64,000 nt of DNA. It comes from Deltaproteobacteria bacterium (lineage in GTDB: Bacteria; Desulfobacterota; Binatia; HRBIN30; JACQVA1). The notes beneath the pieces are model-generated. The model ran no database searches. It saw only the letters and a list, made by a program, of their open reading frames with translations, and was not told where the DNA came from. Location: assembly GCA_016178705.1 (NCBI GenBank), contig JACOST010000009.1:62001-126000 (forward strand), given 5' to 3'. The translations under genes and the position numbers were made by a program. Each line of letters opens with the position of its first letter. Position 1 is the stretch's first letter. This document shows, piece after piece, positions 33,501 through 41,254 of the stretch.

Positions 33501-35337
33501 CATCACTGTCGTCGCACGGTGCGGTATTGTTCACGTAGGTACAGCCGCTGGCGGGATTGCAGCCATCGTCGGTGCACACGTTGTGGTCGTTGCAGTCGAG
33601 CGCCGCCCCAGGCAGACAGAGTCCGCCGCTGCAGGCATCGTTGGTGGTGCAGGCGTCGCCGTCGTCGCACGCGTCATTGTTGTTCACGTAGGCACAGCCG
33701 CTGTTGGGGTTGCAGCTATCGTCGGTGCAGCCGTTGTTGTCGTTGCAGTCAAGCGCTGGCCCAGGAATGCAGGCCCCGCCGCTGCACGTGTCAGTCGTGG
33801 TGCACTCGTTGCTGTCGTCGCACGGGGCGGTATTGTTCACATGCGTGCACCCGTTCGTGAAGTTGCAGCTATCGTCGGTGCACACATCGCCGTCGTCGCA
33901 GTTCGGTGGCGGCCCGCCGGCACACGCCTGTGAACTGCAGGTATCGCTGGTCGTGCACGCGTTGCCGTCGTTGCATGGGCTGCCGTCTGACTGCCCGGCG
34001 CACTGATTCACCACACTGAACGCGCCGGCACTGGCGCTATCGCCGGCATCGTCGCCGGCGTCGGCGTTGTTAAGCAGGATTGTTCCGTCCGCGAGCGGGG
34101 TGGCGACGGTGGTCACAATTGTGATCGTGCACGTTGCCCCGGCCGCAAACGAGTTGATCGTCCATTGGTCATTGTCCGGGGCACCGCCGAAAGTGGCGCA
34201 ACCCGAGGGCGAGGTGGACTCCGATGAATAGACCCCGTTGGCGTCGTAGCCCTCGTTGACCACGACGTTGCTCGCCGTCACGCTCCCGCCGTTGTGGAGG
34301 GTCAGGGTGTACGTCAAGGTGCCGCCCGGCGCGACCGGATTGGGCGAAGCCGATTTGCTCAGGGTGAGTACCGCATTGGCTACGCTCGTCGACACCGAGC
34401 TGCCGGCCGTCGGCGCATTCTGGTCACTGCTGATGCTGTACGTCGTGTTGTCGATCGTGCTGCCGACGCTGGCGCTGACTTTTACCGTCAACGTCACAAC
34501 GCCACTGCCGCTCACCGGCAAGGAGCCGACGTTCCAGGTGACCGTTCCGGCTTGGCCAACGGCCGGCGCGGTCGTCGGGGCTGGGCTTGCCGACACGAAG
34601 GTGGTGTTTGTAGGAGTGACGTCACTGATGATCGTGTTGGTGGCCGTCGACTGCCCCGTGTTGCTGTAAGTCAGCGTGTAGGTCAGGTTGCCGGTCGGTC
34701 CGACCGGATCGGGGCTCGCCGTCTTGGACACGTCGAGGCTCGGTGCGCCCGGAATCGTGTAGTAAACGATCACCGGGATGCAATCGAGGTTGATGGGATC
34801 GGCCGAGTTTGCACGGATCGGCAAGACCTTCACCCGGAAGTTAGCGTCGGAGAGATCGCTCGCACTCCACGTGCGGCCCCAGAGGAACGTTGCGCCGCCC
34901 AGTACGTAATCCTTCAGCGGCTGATTGCGGCGGAAATTTTTCGTCTGCAACAAGCCAATGCCAGCCCCGAAAATATCGCTGAACGTCGTCCCGCCGTTCC
35001 ACGACAAGCTCACTTTGAGTTTGCGATTGTTTTTCGTGCTATCGTTCGCCCGCACCCGCACCTGAATACCGGTCACGACTGGCGCCGGCAGTGTGTTCGG
35101 CAAGCTCAAACCATAGACGGAGTACGTCTCGGCATCGGTGGGCTGGTTACCGTTACCCGTGGCCGTTGCGGTGCCGCCGCTGCACGCTTCGGCATTGGCT
35201 GCGTTGGTAAAGGGGCCCGTTTCCGATGTCGGAGGTCGCTCACCCGTGCTATCGCCCAACGCTGGTCCAGACGGCGCAATCATCAGCCCACTAATGACGG
35301 CGTACATCGCAATTTTTTTCCAGCGAATCGTTACCAT
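30532..35337 (-). CDS. giant secreted protein: DUF11 domains plus about 19 Cys-rich tandem repeats
   Basis: A 1601-aa protein. Signal peptide (residues 1-28, to GPALG), an N-terminal beta domain (30-200), then two DUF11-like domains (about 205-330 and 335-450; SKTASPDPVGPTGNLTYTLT and SKSASPNPVAPGGTLTYTLT). About 17 regular plus 2 diverged repeats of 48-51 residues follow, in the form CDDGNACTTGDTCSGG...CNDNNVCTDDSCNPASGC, with 6-8 Cys each that probably form disulfides. A C-terminal beta domain (about 1440-1601) ends it. The start has a perfect AGGAGGT (35342-35348 on the minus strand) before ATG. It is probably a surface or extracellular structural or adhesive protein. No anchor motif is seen at the C-terminus. 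Confidence 0.88.
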   Translation of the reverse strand: MVTIRWKKIAMYAVISGLMIAPSGPALGDSTGERPPTSETGPFTNAANAEACSGGTATATGNGNQPTDAETYSVYGLSLPNTLPAPVVTGIQVRVRANDSTKNNRKLKVSLSWNGGTTFSDIFGAGIGLLQTKNFRRNQPLKDYVLGGATFLWGRTWSASDLSDANFRVKVLPIRANSADPINLDCIPVIVYYTIPGAPSLDVSKTASPDPVGPTGNLTYTLTYSNTGQSTATNTIISDVTPTNTTFVSASPAPTTAPAVGQAGTVTWNVGSLPVSGSGVVTLTVKVSASVGSTIDNTTYSISSDQNAPTAGSSVSTSVANAVLTLSKSASPNPVAPGGTLTYTLTLHNGGSVTASNVVVNEGYDANGVYSSESTSPSGCATFGGAPDNDQWTINSFAAGATCTITIVTTVATPLADGTILLNNADAGDDAGDSASAGAFSVVNQCAGQSDGSPCNDGNACTTSDTCSSQACAGGPPPNCDDGDVCTDDSCNFTNGCTHVNNTAPCDDSNECTTTDTCSGGACIPGPALDCNDNNGCTDDSCNPNSGCAYVNNNDACDDGDACTTNDACSGGLCLPGAALDCNDHNVCTDDGCNPASGCTYVNNTAPCDDSDACTTGDVCSGGSCAPGGPTNCNDGNVCTGDSCNPATGCAHSGLAGCCNVDADCNDTDLCTTNERCVDHACVSNPVDCNDNNGCTDDGCNPNTGCTHANNNNSCDDGNACTTGDTCGGGSCVGGPPPNCNDNNVCTDDSCDSQTGCVHSNNAASCDDGNACTTTDTCSGGTCAGGPAADCNDNNGCTDDGCNPASGCTHVNNNDPCSDGTACTTNDACSAGACVGGPPPDCNDNNVCTSDSCNPASGCEHVNNNNPCDDGSACTTSDTCSGGSCVGGAAPNCDDGNGCTDDGCNPNSGCVHTDNTAACDDGNACTTNDTCSAGGCVGGTAPNCNDNNGCTDDGCNPASGCTHVNNNDPCSDGDACTTNDACSAGACVGGAPPNCNDGNVCTDDSCNPTSGCVNSNNTAACDDGNACTTGDTCSGGSCAPGGPTDCNDGNVCTADSCNPATGCGHSGLAGCCNVDADCGDTDQCTTNERCVAHACVSDPVNCNDNNTCTDDSCNPASGCVHTNNSASCNDGNACTTGDTCSGGSCVGGAPPNCNDNNVCTTDGCNPASGCTHANNANSCDDGNACTTSDTCSGGSCVGGAPPNCNDNNVCTTDGCNPASGCTHANNTSSCDDGNACTTADTCSGGSCVGGAPPNCNDNNPCTTDGCNPASGCSNLANNNACNDSNACTTADACSSGACVGGAPPDCNDNNVCTNDSCNVSTGCQTANNTAPCNDGNTCTQTDTCQNGTCSGSNPVICTALNQCHVAGTCDTGNGSCSNPSKADNTLCNDQNSLTCNDVCTAGTCAGTSDPICLASQGICTVLPMTGCRHPTKPRGSLLQLRSFSDVKKNGALWLWNSGEATDKTAFGDPVNSTVNTFCVYSEVAGTPNLVMTASVPPLGDCNNRQPCWRNTRLGYRFLDRTASTAGVRLIYQIGGAAGKARLIVIARGSQLNLPSLPLSQNPKVTMQLQNSIGECWEDRYSAPALVNRLRGTTGLFVDRGD
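31105..33990 (-). repeat. coding tandem repeats, about 150 bp per unit, with an 8-unit higher-order duplication
   Basis: About 19 units encode the Cys-rich repeats of the 1601-aa protein. Two units 1.24 kb apart (near 33360 and 32125) share a rare variant reading SGLAGCCNVDAD followed by a CTTNERCV...HACVS unit. This variant pair recurs after eight units, so a block of eight units was probably duplicated as a whole. The repeats keep antisense frames open, which creates long false reading frames on the plus strand. Confidence 0.85.
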
Positions 35338-35787
35338 GGCGACCTCCTGTCGATTCGGACCAGCCCATCCACCTCACCCTTCACTACCTGCTCTAGGCGA
35401 TCACAAGCGACGCGCGGGTGTCTATACGCCTAAAGTTGTATTCTCGGTGACATTTGTCAGCCGGTTGAGCAACGGGACTCAGAGTGATGATGCGGAACCC
35501 CCGATGCAGAACGAGCCCTCGGGTAAGTGGCGCTGATTCCCGCCCTCGACGGCCCGCGCCGGTAACTCGCCCGCTCCCTGCCGCGCCTCTCACGCTGCGG
35601 GTGGCGGCCTCACACGCCGTGAAGTCGGCTGGACGCCCGTCCATCGTCAAGAGCCTCTGCAACGAGATTTACGGGATTTGCCGAGATGCCTTAAGGGAAT
35701 GCCCTAATTGACACACGCGGCCAATGGCTGCGATTAGGTTGACACCAGCTTCGATAGGTTGAGTTGCCGTTTCTTGGGAGAGCCGCC
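35338..35787. other. 450-bp intergenic region between divergent genes
   Basis: This space lies between the divergent giant Cys-rich protein gene (minus) and the response regulator gene (plus), so it must hold both promoters. Two TTGACA hexamers are visible near 35708 and 35738 on the plus strand, but no convincing -10 lies 16-18 bases after either. The stretch 35480-35640 has no gene. I see no operator repeat. Confidence 0.5.
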
Positions 35788-36567
35788 ATGTCGCCAAAGA
35801 CCGAAACCGTTCGGCAGCCGTCTCATCGAAGAGGGGCAGGGCGTAATCTGCCGCCATCTAGTTCGGTGCCGCCTGAAGTATCGAGCGACGCACCGGAGCA
35901 GGCCCCGCTTCGTATGGTTATTGCAGACGACCATGCTCTGTTCCGCCAGCTCCTTGTGACATTCATGTCTTCGCGGTCGAATATTTCGATCGTCGCCGAA
36001 GCAGATCGCCTGCACGGGCTGATTGATTTGGTGAGCCGCACCTCGTGCGACTTACTCCTCTTGGATCTCCATATGGAGCGCAACGCGCTCGACGACCTCG
36101 CCGCGTTATCTCGGCGCACGGTGGTGATTGTCGTCACCGCCAGTCAAGAGGCGGGCGAAGCGTTGACGGCGTTACGCCTGGGGGCTCGGGCGATTGTCTT
36201 CAAGCACGAGGCAGTTTCCACACTCCTCGCCAGCATCGAGGCAGCGGTCAAAGGGGACACGTGGTTGCCGGCGGGCCTCCAGTCAGATGTGCTCGAAACT
36301 CTTCACCAGCGATTTGCCGATCCGCTGACGCCGAGTGAGCGTGAGGTGGTTCACCACGTCGCCCTCGGGCTGCGCAACACCGAAGTCAGCCGTAAGCTGT
36401 TCGTCAGCGAGTTCACGGTGAAGACCCACCTCAACCACATCTTTCGCAAGCTCGGCGTGCGAAACCGCGTTGAGCTCACGCGCTACGCGCTTCACTGCGA
36501 CCTCACCGCGCCGGATCAGGGGATCGAACTCACCGCCCCCGCCTTTCCTGGGCGGGCAGCAAGCTGA
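35788..36567 (+). CDS. NarL/FixJ-type response regulator (receiver + LuxR HTH)
   Basis: A 259-aa protein. After a 45-residue polar extension comes a receiver domain (about 48-160): MVIADDHALFRQLL has the acidic pair, LLLLDLHM holds the phospho-acceptor Asp, VVTAS the conserved Thr, and FKHE the Lys. A LuxR-type helix-turn-helix follows at about 183-245 (LTPSEREVVHHVALGLRNTE, then SEFTVKTHLNHIFRKLGV). It is a DNA-binding transcription factor. It may regulate the divergent giant protein gene; no kinase is adjacent. ATG 35788 with GGGAGAG upstream is preferred over an earlier TTG. Confidence 0.9.
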   Translation: MSPKTETVRQPSHRRGAGRNLPPSSSVPPEVSSDAPEQAPLRMVIADDHALFRQLLVTFMSSRSNISIVAEADRLHGLIDLVSRTSCDLLLLDLHMERNALDDLAALSRRTVVIVVTASQEAGEALTALRLGARAIVFKHEAVSTLLASIEAAVKGDTWLPAGLQSDVLETLHQRFADPLTPSEREVVHHVALGLRNTEVSRKLFVSEFTVKTHLNHIFRKLGVRNRVELTRYALHCDLTAPDQGIELTAPAFPGRAAS

Positions 36568-36742
36568 CCGCCGACGCGGCAACCACCGCGCGATGCAGCA
36601 GTGCGTCGATCAGCGACCTCAGTGCGACGCCACGCGCAATCGGCATCGCCGATCGCGTCATCTTTTACGCGAACCTGTGCAGGGTCAGCCACCGAAGCTG
36701 GAACCAACTTCCAAGACACCGGAACGACGATTTTTGCCTCAA

Positions 36743-37200
36743 TCACTTCCGCGTCGCGTCACATTCTGAGCAAGGGACGCAACTTTGCGGTCACTTCGGC
36801 CATGACGTGCTCCGGCGCCCTTGCCGAAAAATGGGCAGCCCGCGCCTGCCAGTCGGCGCTCTCTGCGTGGTTCGCCAATACGACTCCGGACACCGGTAAG
36901 CCGTGAGGGATCCCGACTTCGAACGGGTACCCTTTGATGTGACTGGTGATCGGGCACACCAGCGCGAGACTTGTCCACCGATTGTCCATCCCTGCCGCCG
37001 ATCGCAAGCTGCGCCGTGCTCACCGCGCCGCGCTGGGCCGTAGTTCGAGGTAAGTCCCGCAGCGTCGGCTTGGCGCTACGGAGCCGGGGCAAAGGCCGTG
37101 AGTTGCAGCAGCCGGGTGCCGCTGTTGAGCGACGCGGTGGCGGTATACTTGCCGGCAGAGGCCGCGATGGCGTGTTCCACGATGTCGCCGTCGGGGGTGG
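36743..37200 (-). repeat. degraded mazEF-bearing segment, copy 2
   Basis: Same orientation as 29634-30190. Block 1 (about 36743-36815) has the mazF end and 3' flank. Block 2 (about 36990-37200) has the region upstream of mazE and the secreted-protein fragment. Compared with copy 1, mazE and the first part of mazF are missing here. The two copies lie 7.1 kb apart as direct repeats around the giant Cys-rich gene and the response regulator gene. I recognise no gene in 36568-36742. Confidence 0.65.
36759..37007 (-). pseudogene. 5'-truncated mazF (PemK-like endoribonuclease toxin)
   Basis: The frame reads SLALVCPITSHIKGYPFEVG, then PHGLPVSGVVLANHAESADW, RAAHFSARAPEHV and AEVTAKLRPLL. These are the central and C-terminal parts of MazF, an mRNA interferase of about 110 aa. 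The N-terminal third (normally GDVVWL.FSPQ..G.E...RRPALVLS), which includes the catalytic Arg region, is absent. The frame instead starts in sequence homologous to the region upstream of mazE in the other copy. It is therefore very probably inactive. Confidence 0.7.
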
Positions 37201-37333
37201 TGATGACTCGGCCGGTATAGCTCGACCAGGACGCGCTGAACGCAGCGCCGGTCATGCGGGCCGCACTGACGGGCAACTGGCGACCGTTGCGGAGCGTGAA
37301 GGGCCGATTCACGTAACGGTAGAGCCAGCCCAT
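37076..37333 (-). pseudogene. fragment of a secreted-type protein C-terminus (copy 2)
   Basis: An 85-aa frame reading MGWLYRYVNRPFTLRNGRQL, then VSAARMTGAAFSASWSSYTG, RVITTPDGDIVEHAIAASAG and TATASLNSG. It shares its last 40 residues with the fragment at 30049-30171. There is no signal peptide and it begins mid-domain, so it is probably the tail of a larger decayed gene. A short intact gene cannot be excluded. The space 37334-37443 carries the ddl upstream region. Confidence 0.45.
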
Positions 37334-37443
37334 TGACGTGCTGAGTCGCTTGGCAGCCTCGCGTACTTCCGACGCACATCTGATCCCCCAAGTGAGGACC
37401 GTCGACGCCTGTGCTATAGCTCGGCACGCACGGCGGGAGGGGC

Positions 37444-38562
37444 ATGGGCACGCTACGGGTAGGGATTCTTTTCGGCGGACGATCGAGCGAGCATGAAATC
37501 TCGCTGCGCTCGGCGCGCTCTGTCGTCCAGGCGCTCGATCGCCGCCGATTTACGCCGACGCTCATCGGCATCGATCACCAGGGGCGCTGGCACGTCCTCA
37601 GCGATGAGCAATTCCTCGCGATCACCAACGCGACCCTGCCCGCGCTAACCGACGGCGGGCCGGAAGTCATGCTGCCGCCGAGCCCGTCGGATGGCGAATT
37701 GCTCGAAATGATTCCGCGCACGCCGCTCGATCATCTGGACGTCGTATTCCCGATCTTGCACGGCGCCTTCGGCGAAGATGGCACCGTGCAGGGTCTACTC
37801 GAACTGGCCAACATCCCGTATGTCGGCGCCGGCGTACTGGGTTCCGCGATCGGCATGGACAAGGACGTGCAGAAGCGCTTGCTGCGTGACGCGAAAATTC
37901 CGGTCGTGCCGTTCGCCGCTATCGCGCAGCGGCAGTGGCAGTCCGCACCGGATGAGGCGCGCCGCGCGGCAGCCGCCCTCGGCTATCCGGTGTTCGTGAA
38001 ACCGGCGAACGCCGGTTCGTCGGTGGGTGTGAGCAAGGTGAAGCACGATGCCGAACTCGCCGATGCCATCACCGCTGCGTTTGCGTACGACACCAAGATC
38101 CTGATCGAGAAGGGTCTCGATGCGCGCGAGATCGAGTGCTCGGTGTTGGGCAACGAAACGCCGGAGGCGTCACTCCCCGCGGAAGTGTGCCCGCAGGCCG
38201 AGTTCTATTCGTACCAAGCCAAGTACATCGACGAACACGGCGCAACGTTCGAGATCCCCGCGAAGCTCAGCGTCGCGCAGACCGCCGCGGTGCGCAACCT
38301 CGCCGTACGCACGTTTCAAGTTTTGAGTTGCGAAGGGATGGCGCGCGTCGACTTCTTCATCGATCGCGAAGATCAGACAACGCTCTACGTCAACGAGCTC
38401 AACACCATCCCTGGCTTCACCAACATCAGCGTCTACCCGAAGTTGTGGGAAGTGTCCGGCCTTTCGTACACCGATTTGATCTCACGCTTGCTCGATCTGG
38501 CGATCGAGCGCCACGCGCGGCGCCAGCAGCTGCAGACGTTCTATCGCCCGGCCCTGCGCTGA
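37444..38562 (+). CDS. ddl: D-alanine--D-alanine ligase
   Basis: A 372-aa ATP-grasp ligase that joins two D-alanines for peptidoglycan precursors in the cytoplasm. It opens with [20 protein letters not shown], the family's N-terminal signature. [20 protein letters not shown] and [15 protein letters not shown] follow, then [19 protein letters not shown] for ATP binding. Near the C-terminus [10 protein letters not shown] and [20 protein letters not shown] carry the metal and substrate ligands. The length suggests the DdlA-type insertion. GGGAGGGG lies just before the ATG. The 3' end overlaps the convergent aroQ gene by 22 bases. Confidence 0.95.
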   Translation: MGTLRVGILFGGRSSEHEISLRSARSVVQALDRRRFTPTLIGIDHQGRWHVLSDEQFLAITNATLPALTDGGPEVMLPPSPSDGELLEMIPRTPLDHLDVVFPILHGAFGEDGTVQGLLELANIPYVGAGVLGSAIGMDKDVQKRLLRDAKIPVVPFAAIAQRQWQSAPDEARRAAAALGYPVFVKPANAGSSVGVSKVKHDAELADAITAAFAYDTKILIEKGLDAREIECSVLGNETPEASLPAEVCPQAEFYSYQAKYIDEHGATFEIPAKLSVAQTAAVRNLAVRTFQVLSCEGMARVDFFIDREDQTTLYVNELNTIPGFTNISVYPKLWEVSGLSYTDLISRLLDLAIERHARRQQLQTFYRPALR

Positions 38563-39041
38563 GGCGCGCGCGTGAGTTCGCCGACCAGCGCGCGCAACCC
38601 GAGCAGGTAGCTGTTGCCGCCGAAGCCGAGCACTTGACCGACCGCCACTGGGGCAATCAACGACAGGCGGCGGAACTCCTCGCGCCGGTGTACGTTGGAT
38701 AGGTGGACCTCGACGGTGGGTAACTCGACCGCGAGCAGGGCATCGCGCAAGGCGATGCTGGTGTGGGTGTAGGCGCCCGGATTGATCAGAATGCCGTCGG
38801 CGGCACCGCGCGCCGCGTGGATGCGGTCGACGAGCGCGCCTTCGCTATTGGACTGAAACGTCTCGAGCGTCACGCCGAGTTCGGCGCTCAGCTCTCGTAA
38901 TCGCGTTTCGATATCGGCGAGCGTCTCGCGCCCGTATACGTCGGGCTCGCGGGTGCCGATGAGATTCAGATTGGGACCGTGAACAACCAACACTCTCCAC
39001 GTCGAGGCGGTACGCGATCGGGATCGAGGCTTCGTAGGCAT
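38541..39041 (-). CDS. aroQ: 3-dehydroquinate dehydratase, type II
   Basis: A 166-aa flavodoxin-like enzyme that dehydrates 3-dehydroquinate in the shikimate pathway. The type II signature [18 protein letters not shown] near residues 20-37 has the catalytic Tyr. [33 protein letters not shown] and [16 protein letters not shown] (active-site His) follow in order. The N-terminal 15 residues are longer than usual and the start could be later. It is the last gene of the minus-strand run that begins at pilM and includes aroB, the enzyme one step earlier. Confidence 0.94.
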   Translation of the reverse strand: MPTKPRSRSRTASTWRVLVVHGPNLNLIGTREPDVYGRETLADIETRLRELSAELGVTLETFQSNSEGALVDRIHAARGAADGILINPGAYTHTSIALRDALLAVELPTVEVHLSNVHRREEFRRLSLIAPVAVGQVLGFGGNSYLLGLRALVGELTRAPQRRAGR

Positions 39042-39055
39042 GGGGCGGTGGCCTG

Positions 39056-41164
39056 TTAGTCACGGCGACGCGGTCGCCGGCCTCCCCACAACAAGAGCGC
39101 CGAGATCACCAGCCATGGGCTTGACCCGTCCACAGAGTTCGCCGCGATCCCACAACCCCCTCCACCATCGGACCCAGTGGTTGGCGTCCTCGTGTTGAAC
39201 GGAGTGCGGGTCGGCACACGCGTCGCGATCGCGGTCGCCGACGGAACGGGTGTCGGCGTGTTCCCAGTGGCGGTTGCGCTCGCTGTCCGTGTCGGAGTTA
39301 TCGTCTTCGTTGCGGTCGCCGTGCGCTTCAAAGACGGTGTAATTGTCGGCGTGCCGGTCGACGTCGCACTCGGTATGCCGGACGGCGTCACAGTCGCGGT
39401 TGGGCGCCGCGTCGAGGTTGGCCGCTCGGTGGCCGTGATCGTCTTCGTGATTGTCGCGCTCTGGGTCGGCTTCGACGTTCTCGTCGAGGTCGGCGTACGC
39501 GTCGCCGTTGCAGTGAACGTCGGAATGCCGGTGGCCGTGAAGCGCCGCGTGAACGTTGGGAGCGGCGTCAGAGTCACCGTCGACGTTGGGGTGCTCGTCG
39601 GGGTCGATGTGTCTGTTGGAGTTGCAGTGATCGTTAGCGTGACAGTCTGAGTGGGGGTGGCGGTGTCGGTCGGCGTGACTGTGGGAGTGTCGGTCATCGT
39701 ATCGGTCGGCGTGGCGGTCGGCGTACCACTGGGCGAAGCCGTCGGCGATTCCGTCAAGGTCGGCGTCTGCGTGGCGGTGGGCGCTCGGGTGATTGTGTTG
39801 ACCGGTGTGCGACTCGGCGTTGACGTACGCGTTGGCGTGTTGGTTCTAGTCGGCGTCCGCGTCGGAGTCGGCGTGTCCGTCGCCGGTGCCGGCGGCGCGG
39901 CGGCGAAGACGTTGATGTTGTAAGAGCAGAGGGACTGCTTGCCGGTTTGATCGGTCGCCGAGAAGGTAATTACTTGGGCCCCCTCTTGGTCTTCGCTCGG
40001 CACCCACGAGAACACCGTGCTCACCGGATTGCCCGACGCCGGCAGAGTGGGAGTCAACACCGCACCATCGGGCAGACCGGCAACGTTCAGGGTCACCGTA
40101 TCGCCGCTGTCTGGATCGACCACGTCGACTCGGAGTTCCAGCGCGTTGTTCGCGATGGCGGTCAGGGTCGACCCGCATCCACTGCCGAACACCGGTTCGA
40201 CGCCGGTGGACGGCGGCACGAGCTGAATGAAGAAATCGACCGCAACCTTCGCCCGCCTGGCTCCGGTGTTCGGATCCGTTTCTTCGATGGTCACCTGTGT
40301 CGAGTACAACGTGTTGAATGCGGCGGACGCAATGGTTGCCCCGTGGGTGTCCCAGGTATAGCGACCGGTGCTGCTATCGACAGTCGCTGCGTTGGCAGCC
40401 GTTGGTGGACCCGGTTGATCAAAAGTGCTGCCTGCGCCGGCCGCTTCACTTGCAGTGGACAAGCGGAATTGGAGCGGGTCACTGTTGATGTCAAAGCCCG
40501 GCACGAGAAACGAACAGACGCTGTCGAACTTGCAGCGCACGATTGGAGGCAAGGCGCTGACGGGCGAGCTGTCGCTCGTGCCGACGTTGACCGTCGTCTC
40601 CACTCGATAAGAACCGTCGGGATTGTTGATGTGCGCATTCACACCATCGGTTGGGGAGATACGACAGCAACTCTCCGTCGAGGCGGTATACGTGCCGGCT
40701 CGCGGATACATGTGGGAAATGATCGAGCGCACCGTCGGCAAGCGCGACGCGTCGATCGCCAACCCCGACATCGTGTTGTTGTCGGGATCGATCGAATTCA
40801 CCAAGTACACGAGCGGTCCCCGGCTCGATCCTGCCGGGGCACTGCCATCGCCAAAATCGAAGCGCGTGCCGCCGATGTCCTCGACAAACAGATCGCCGAC
40901 CCCCGGAAACCCATCGGCGCTCGAACAGCTCGTCGGAAACAAGCCGCTTCGGCTGACGCACGCGTAGCCGTCACGACGAAACGCATTCTGAATGGTAAAG
41001 TCGATCCGGCCGAGCCCACTGGGCTTCCACGAATAGTGTCCGTAACGGAAATGGCTTGCCTGAGCCGGCAGGCTGACGAGCAGTGCGGCCGCTAACACTC
41101 CGAGCAGGAGAGAGCGCGCGCGACTTCTCGACTCACCCACCACGGCCGCTTCTCCGCTTCCCAC
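39056..41164 (-). CDS. secreted surface protein with Thr-Pro stalk and MYXO-CTERM-like tail
   Basis: A protein of up to 702 aa. The leader [18 protein letters not shown] ends before [11 protein letters not shown] beta-rich domain of about 380 residues has cadherin/Ig-like strands ([20 protein letters not shown] and [20 protein letters not shown]). About 240 residues of TPTxT low-complexity stalk follow, then a tripartite end: GGGGCGIA, a hydrophobic stretch ([12 protein letters not shown]) and GGRRPRRRD. That end has the form of the MYXO-CTERM/rhombosortase sorting signals. It is presumably processed and anchored at the outer surface. The start at GTG 41164 is uncertain; GTGs at 41143 and 41140 are possible. 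aroQ follows 14 nt downstream. Confidence 0.78.
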   Translation of the reverse strand: MGSGEAAVVGESRSRARSLLLGVLAAALLVSLPAQASHFRYGHYSWKPSGLGRIDFTIQNAFRRDGYACVSRSGLFPTSCSSADGFPGVGDLFVEDIGGTRFDFGDGSAPAGSSRGPLVYLVNSIDPDNNTMSGLAIDASRLPTVRSIISHMYPRAGTYTASTESCCRISPTDGVNAHINNPDGSYRVETTVNVGTSDSSPVSALPPIVRCKFDSVCSFLVPGFDINSDPLQFRLSTASEAAGAGSTFDQPGPPTAANAATVDSSTGRYTWDTHGATIASAAFNTLYSTQVTIEETDPNTGARRAKVAVDFFIQLVPPSTGVEPVFGSGCGSTLTAIANNALELRVDVVDPDSGDTVTLNVAGLPDGAVLTPTLPASGNPVSTVFSWVPSEDQEGAQVITFSATDQTGKQSLCSYNINVFAAAPPAPATDTPTPTRTPTRTNTPTRTSTPSRTPVNTITRAPTATQTPTLTESPTASPSGTPTATPTDTMTDTPTVTPTDTATPTQTVTLTITATPTDTSTPTSTPTSTVTLTPLPTFTRRFTATGIPTFTATATRTPTSTRTSKPTQSATITKTITATERPTSTRRPTATVTPSGIPSATSTGTPTITPSLKRTATATKTITPTRTASATATGNTPTPVPSATAIATRVPTRTPFNTRTPTTGSDGGGGCGIAANSVDGSSPWLVISALLLWGGRRPRRRD

Positions 41165-41254
41165 ACGCGCGGTGTGCGCGTGGAATCAAGGCACCGGCGA
41201 GGAAGAAGATGAAGCAGGCACGCGCCGCTTGGCGCGTGCCTGCGGAGGTCTTCC

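Noticed and set aside
31105-33990. Regularly spaced direct repeats that look CRISPR-like at first sight
   Set aside because: Units are about 150 bp, degenerate and in frame, and encode the Cys-rich repeat; there are no short identical repeats with unique spacers and no cas genes.
39177-39923. Val-rich open frames on the plus strand opposite the Thr-Pro stalk
   Set aside because: They are the antisense of TPTxT codons (GTCGGCGT...), a low-complexity shadow.
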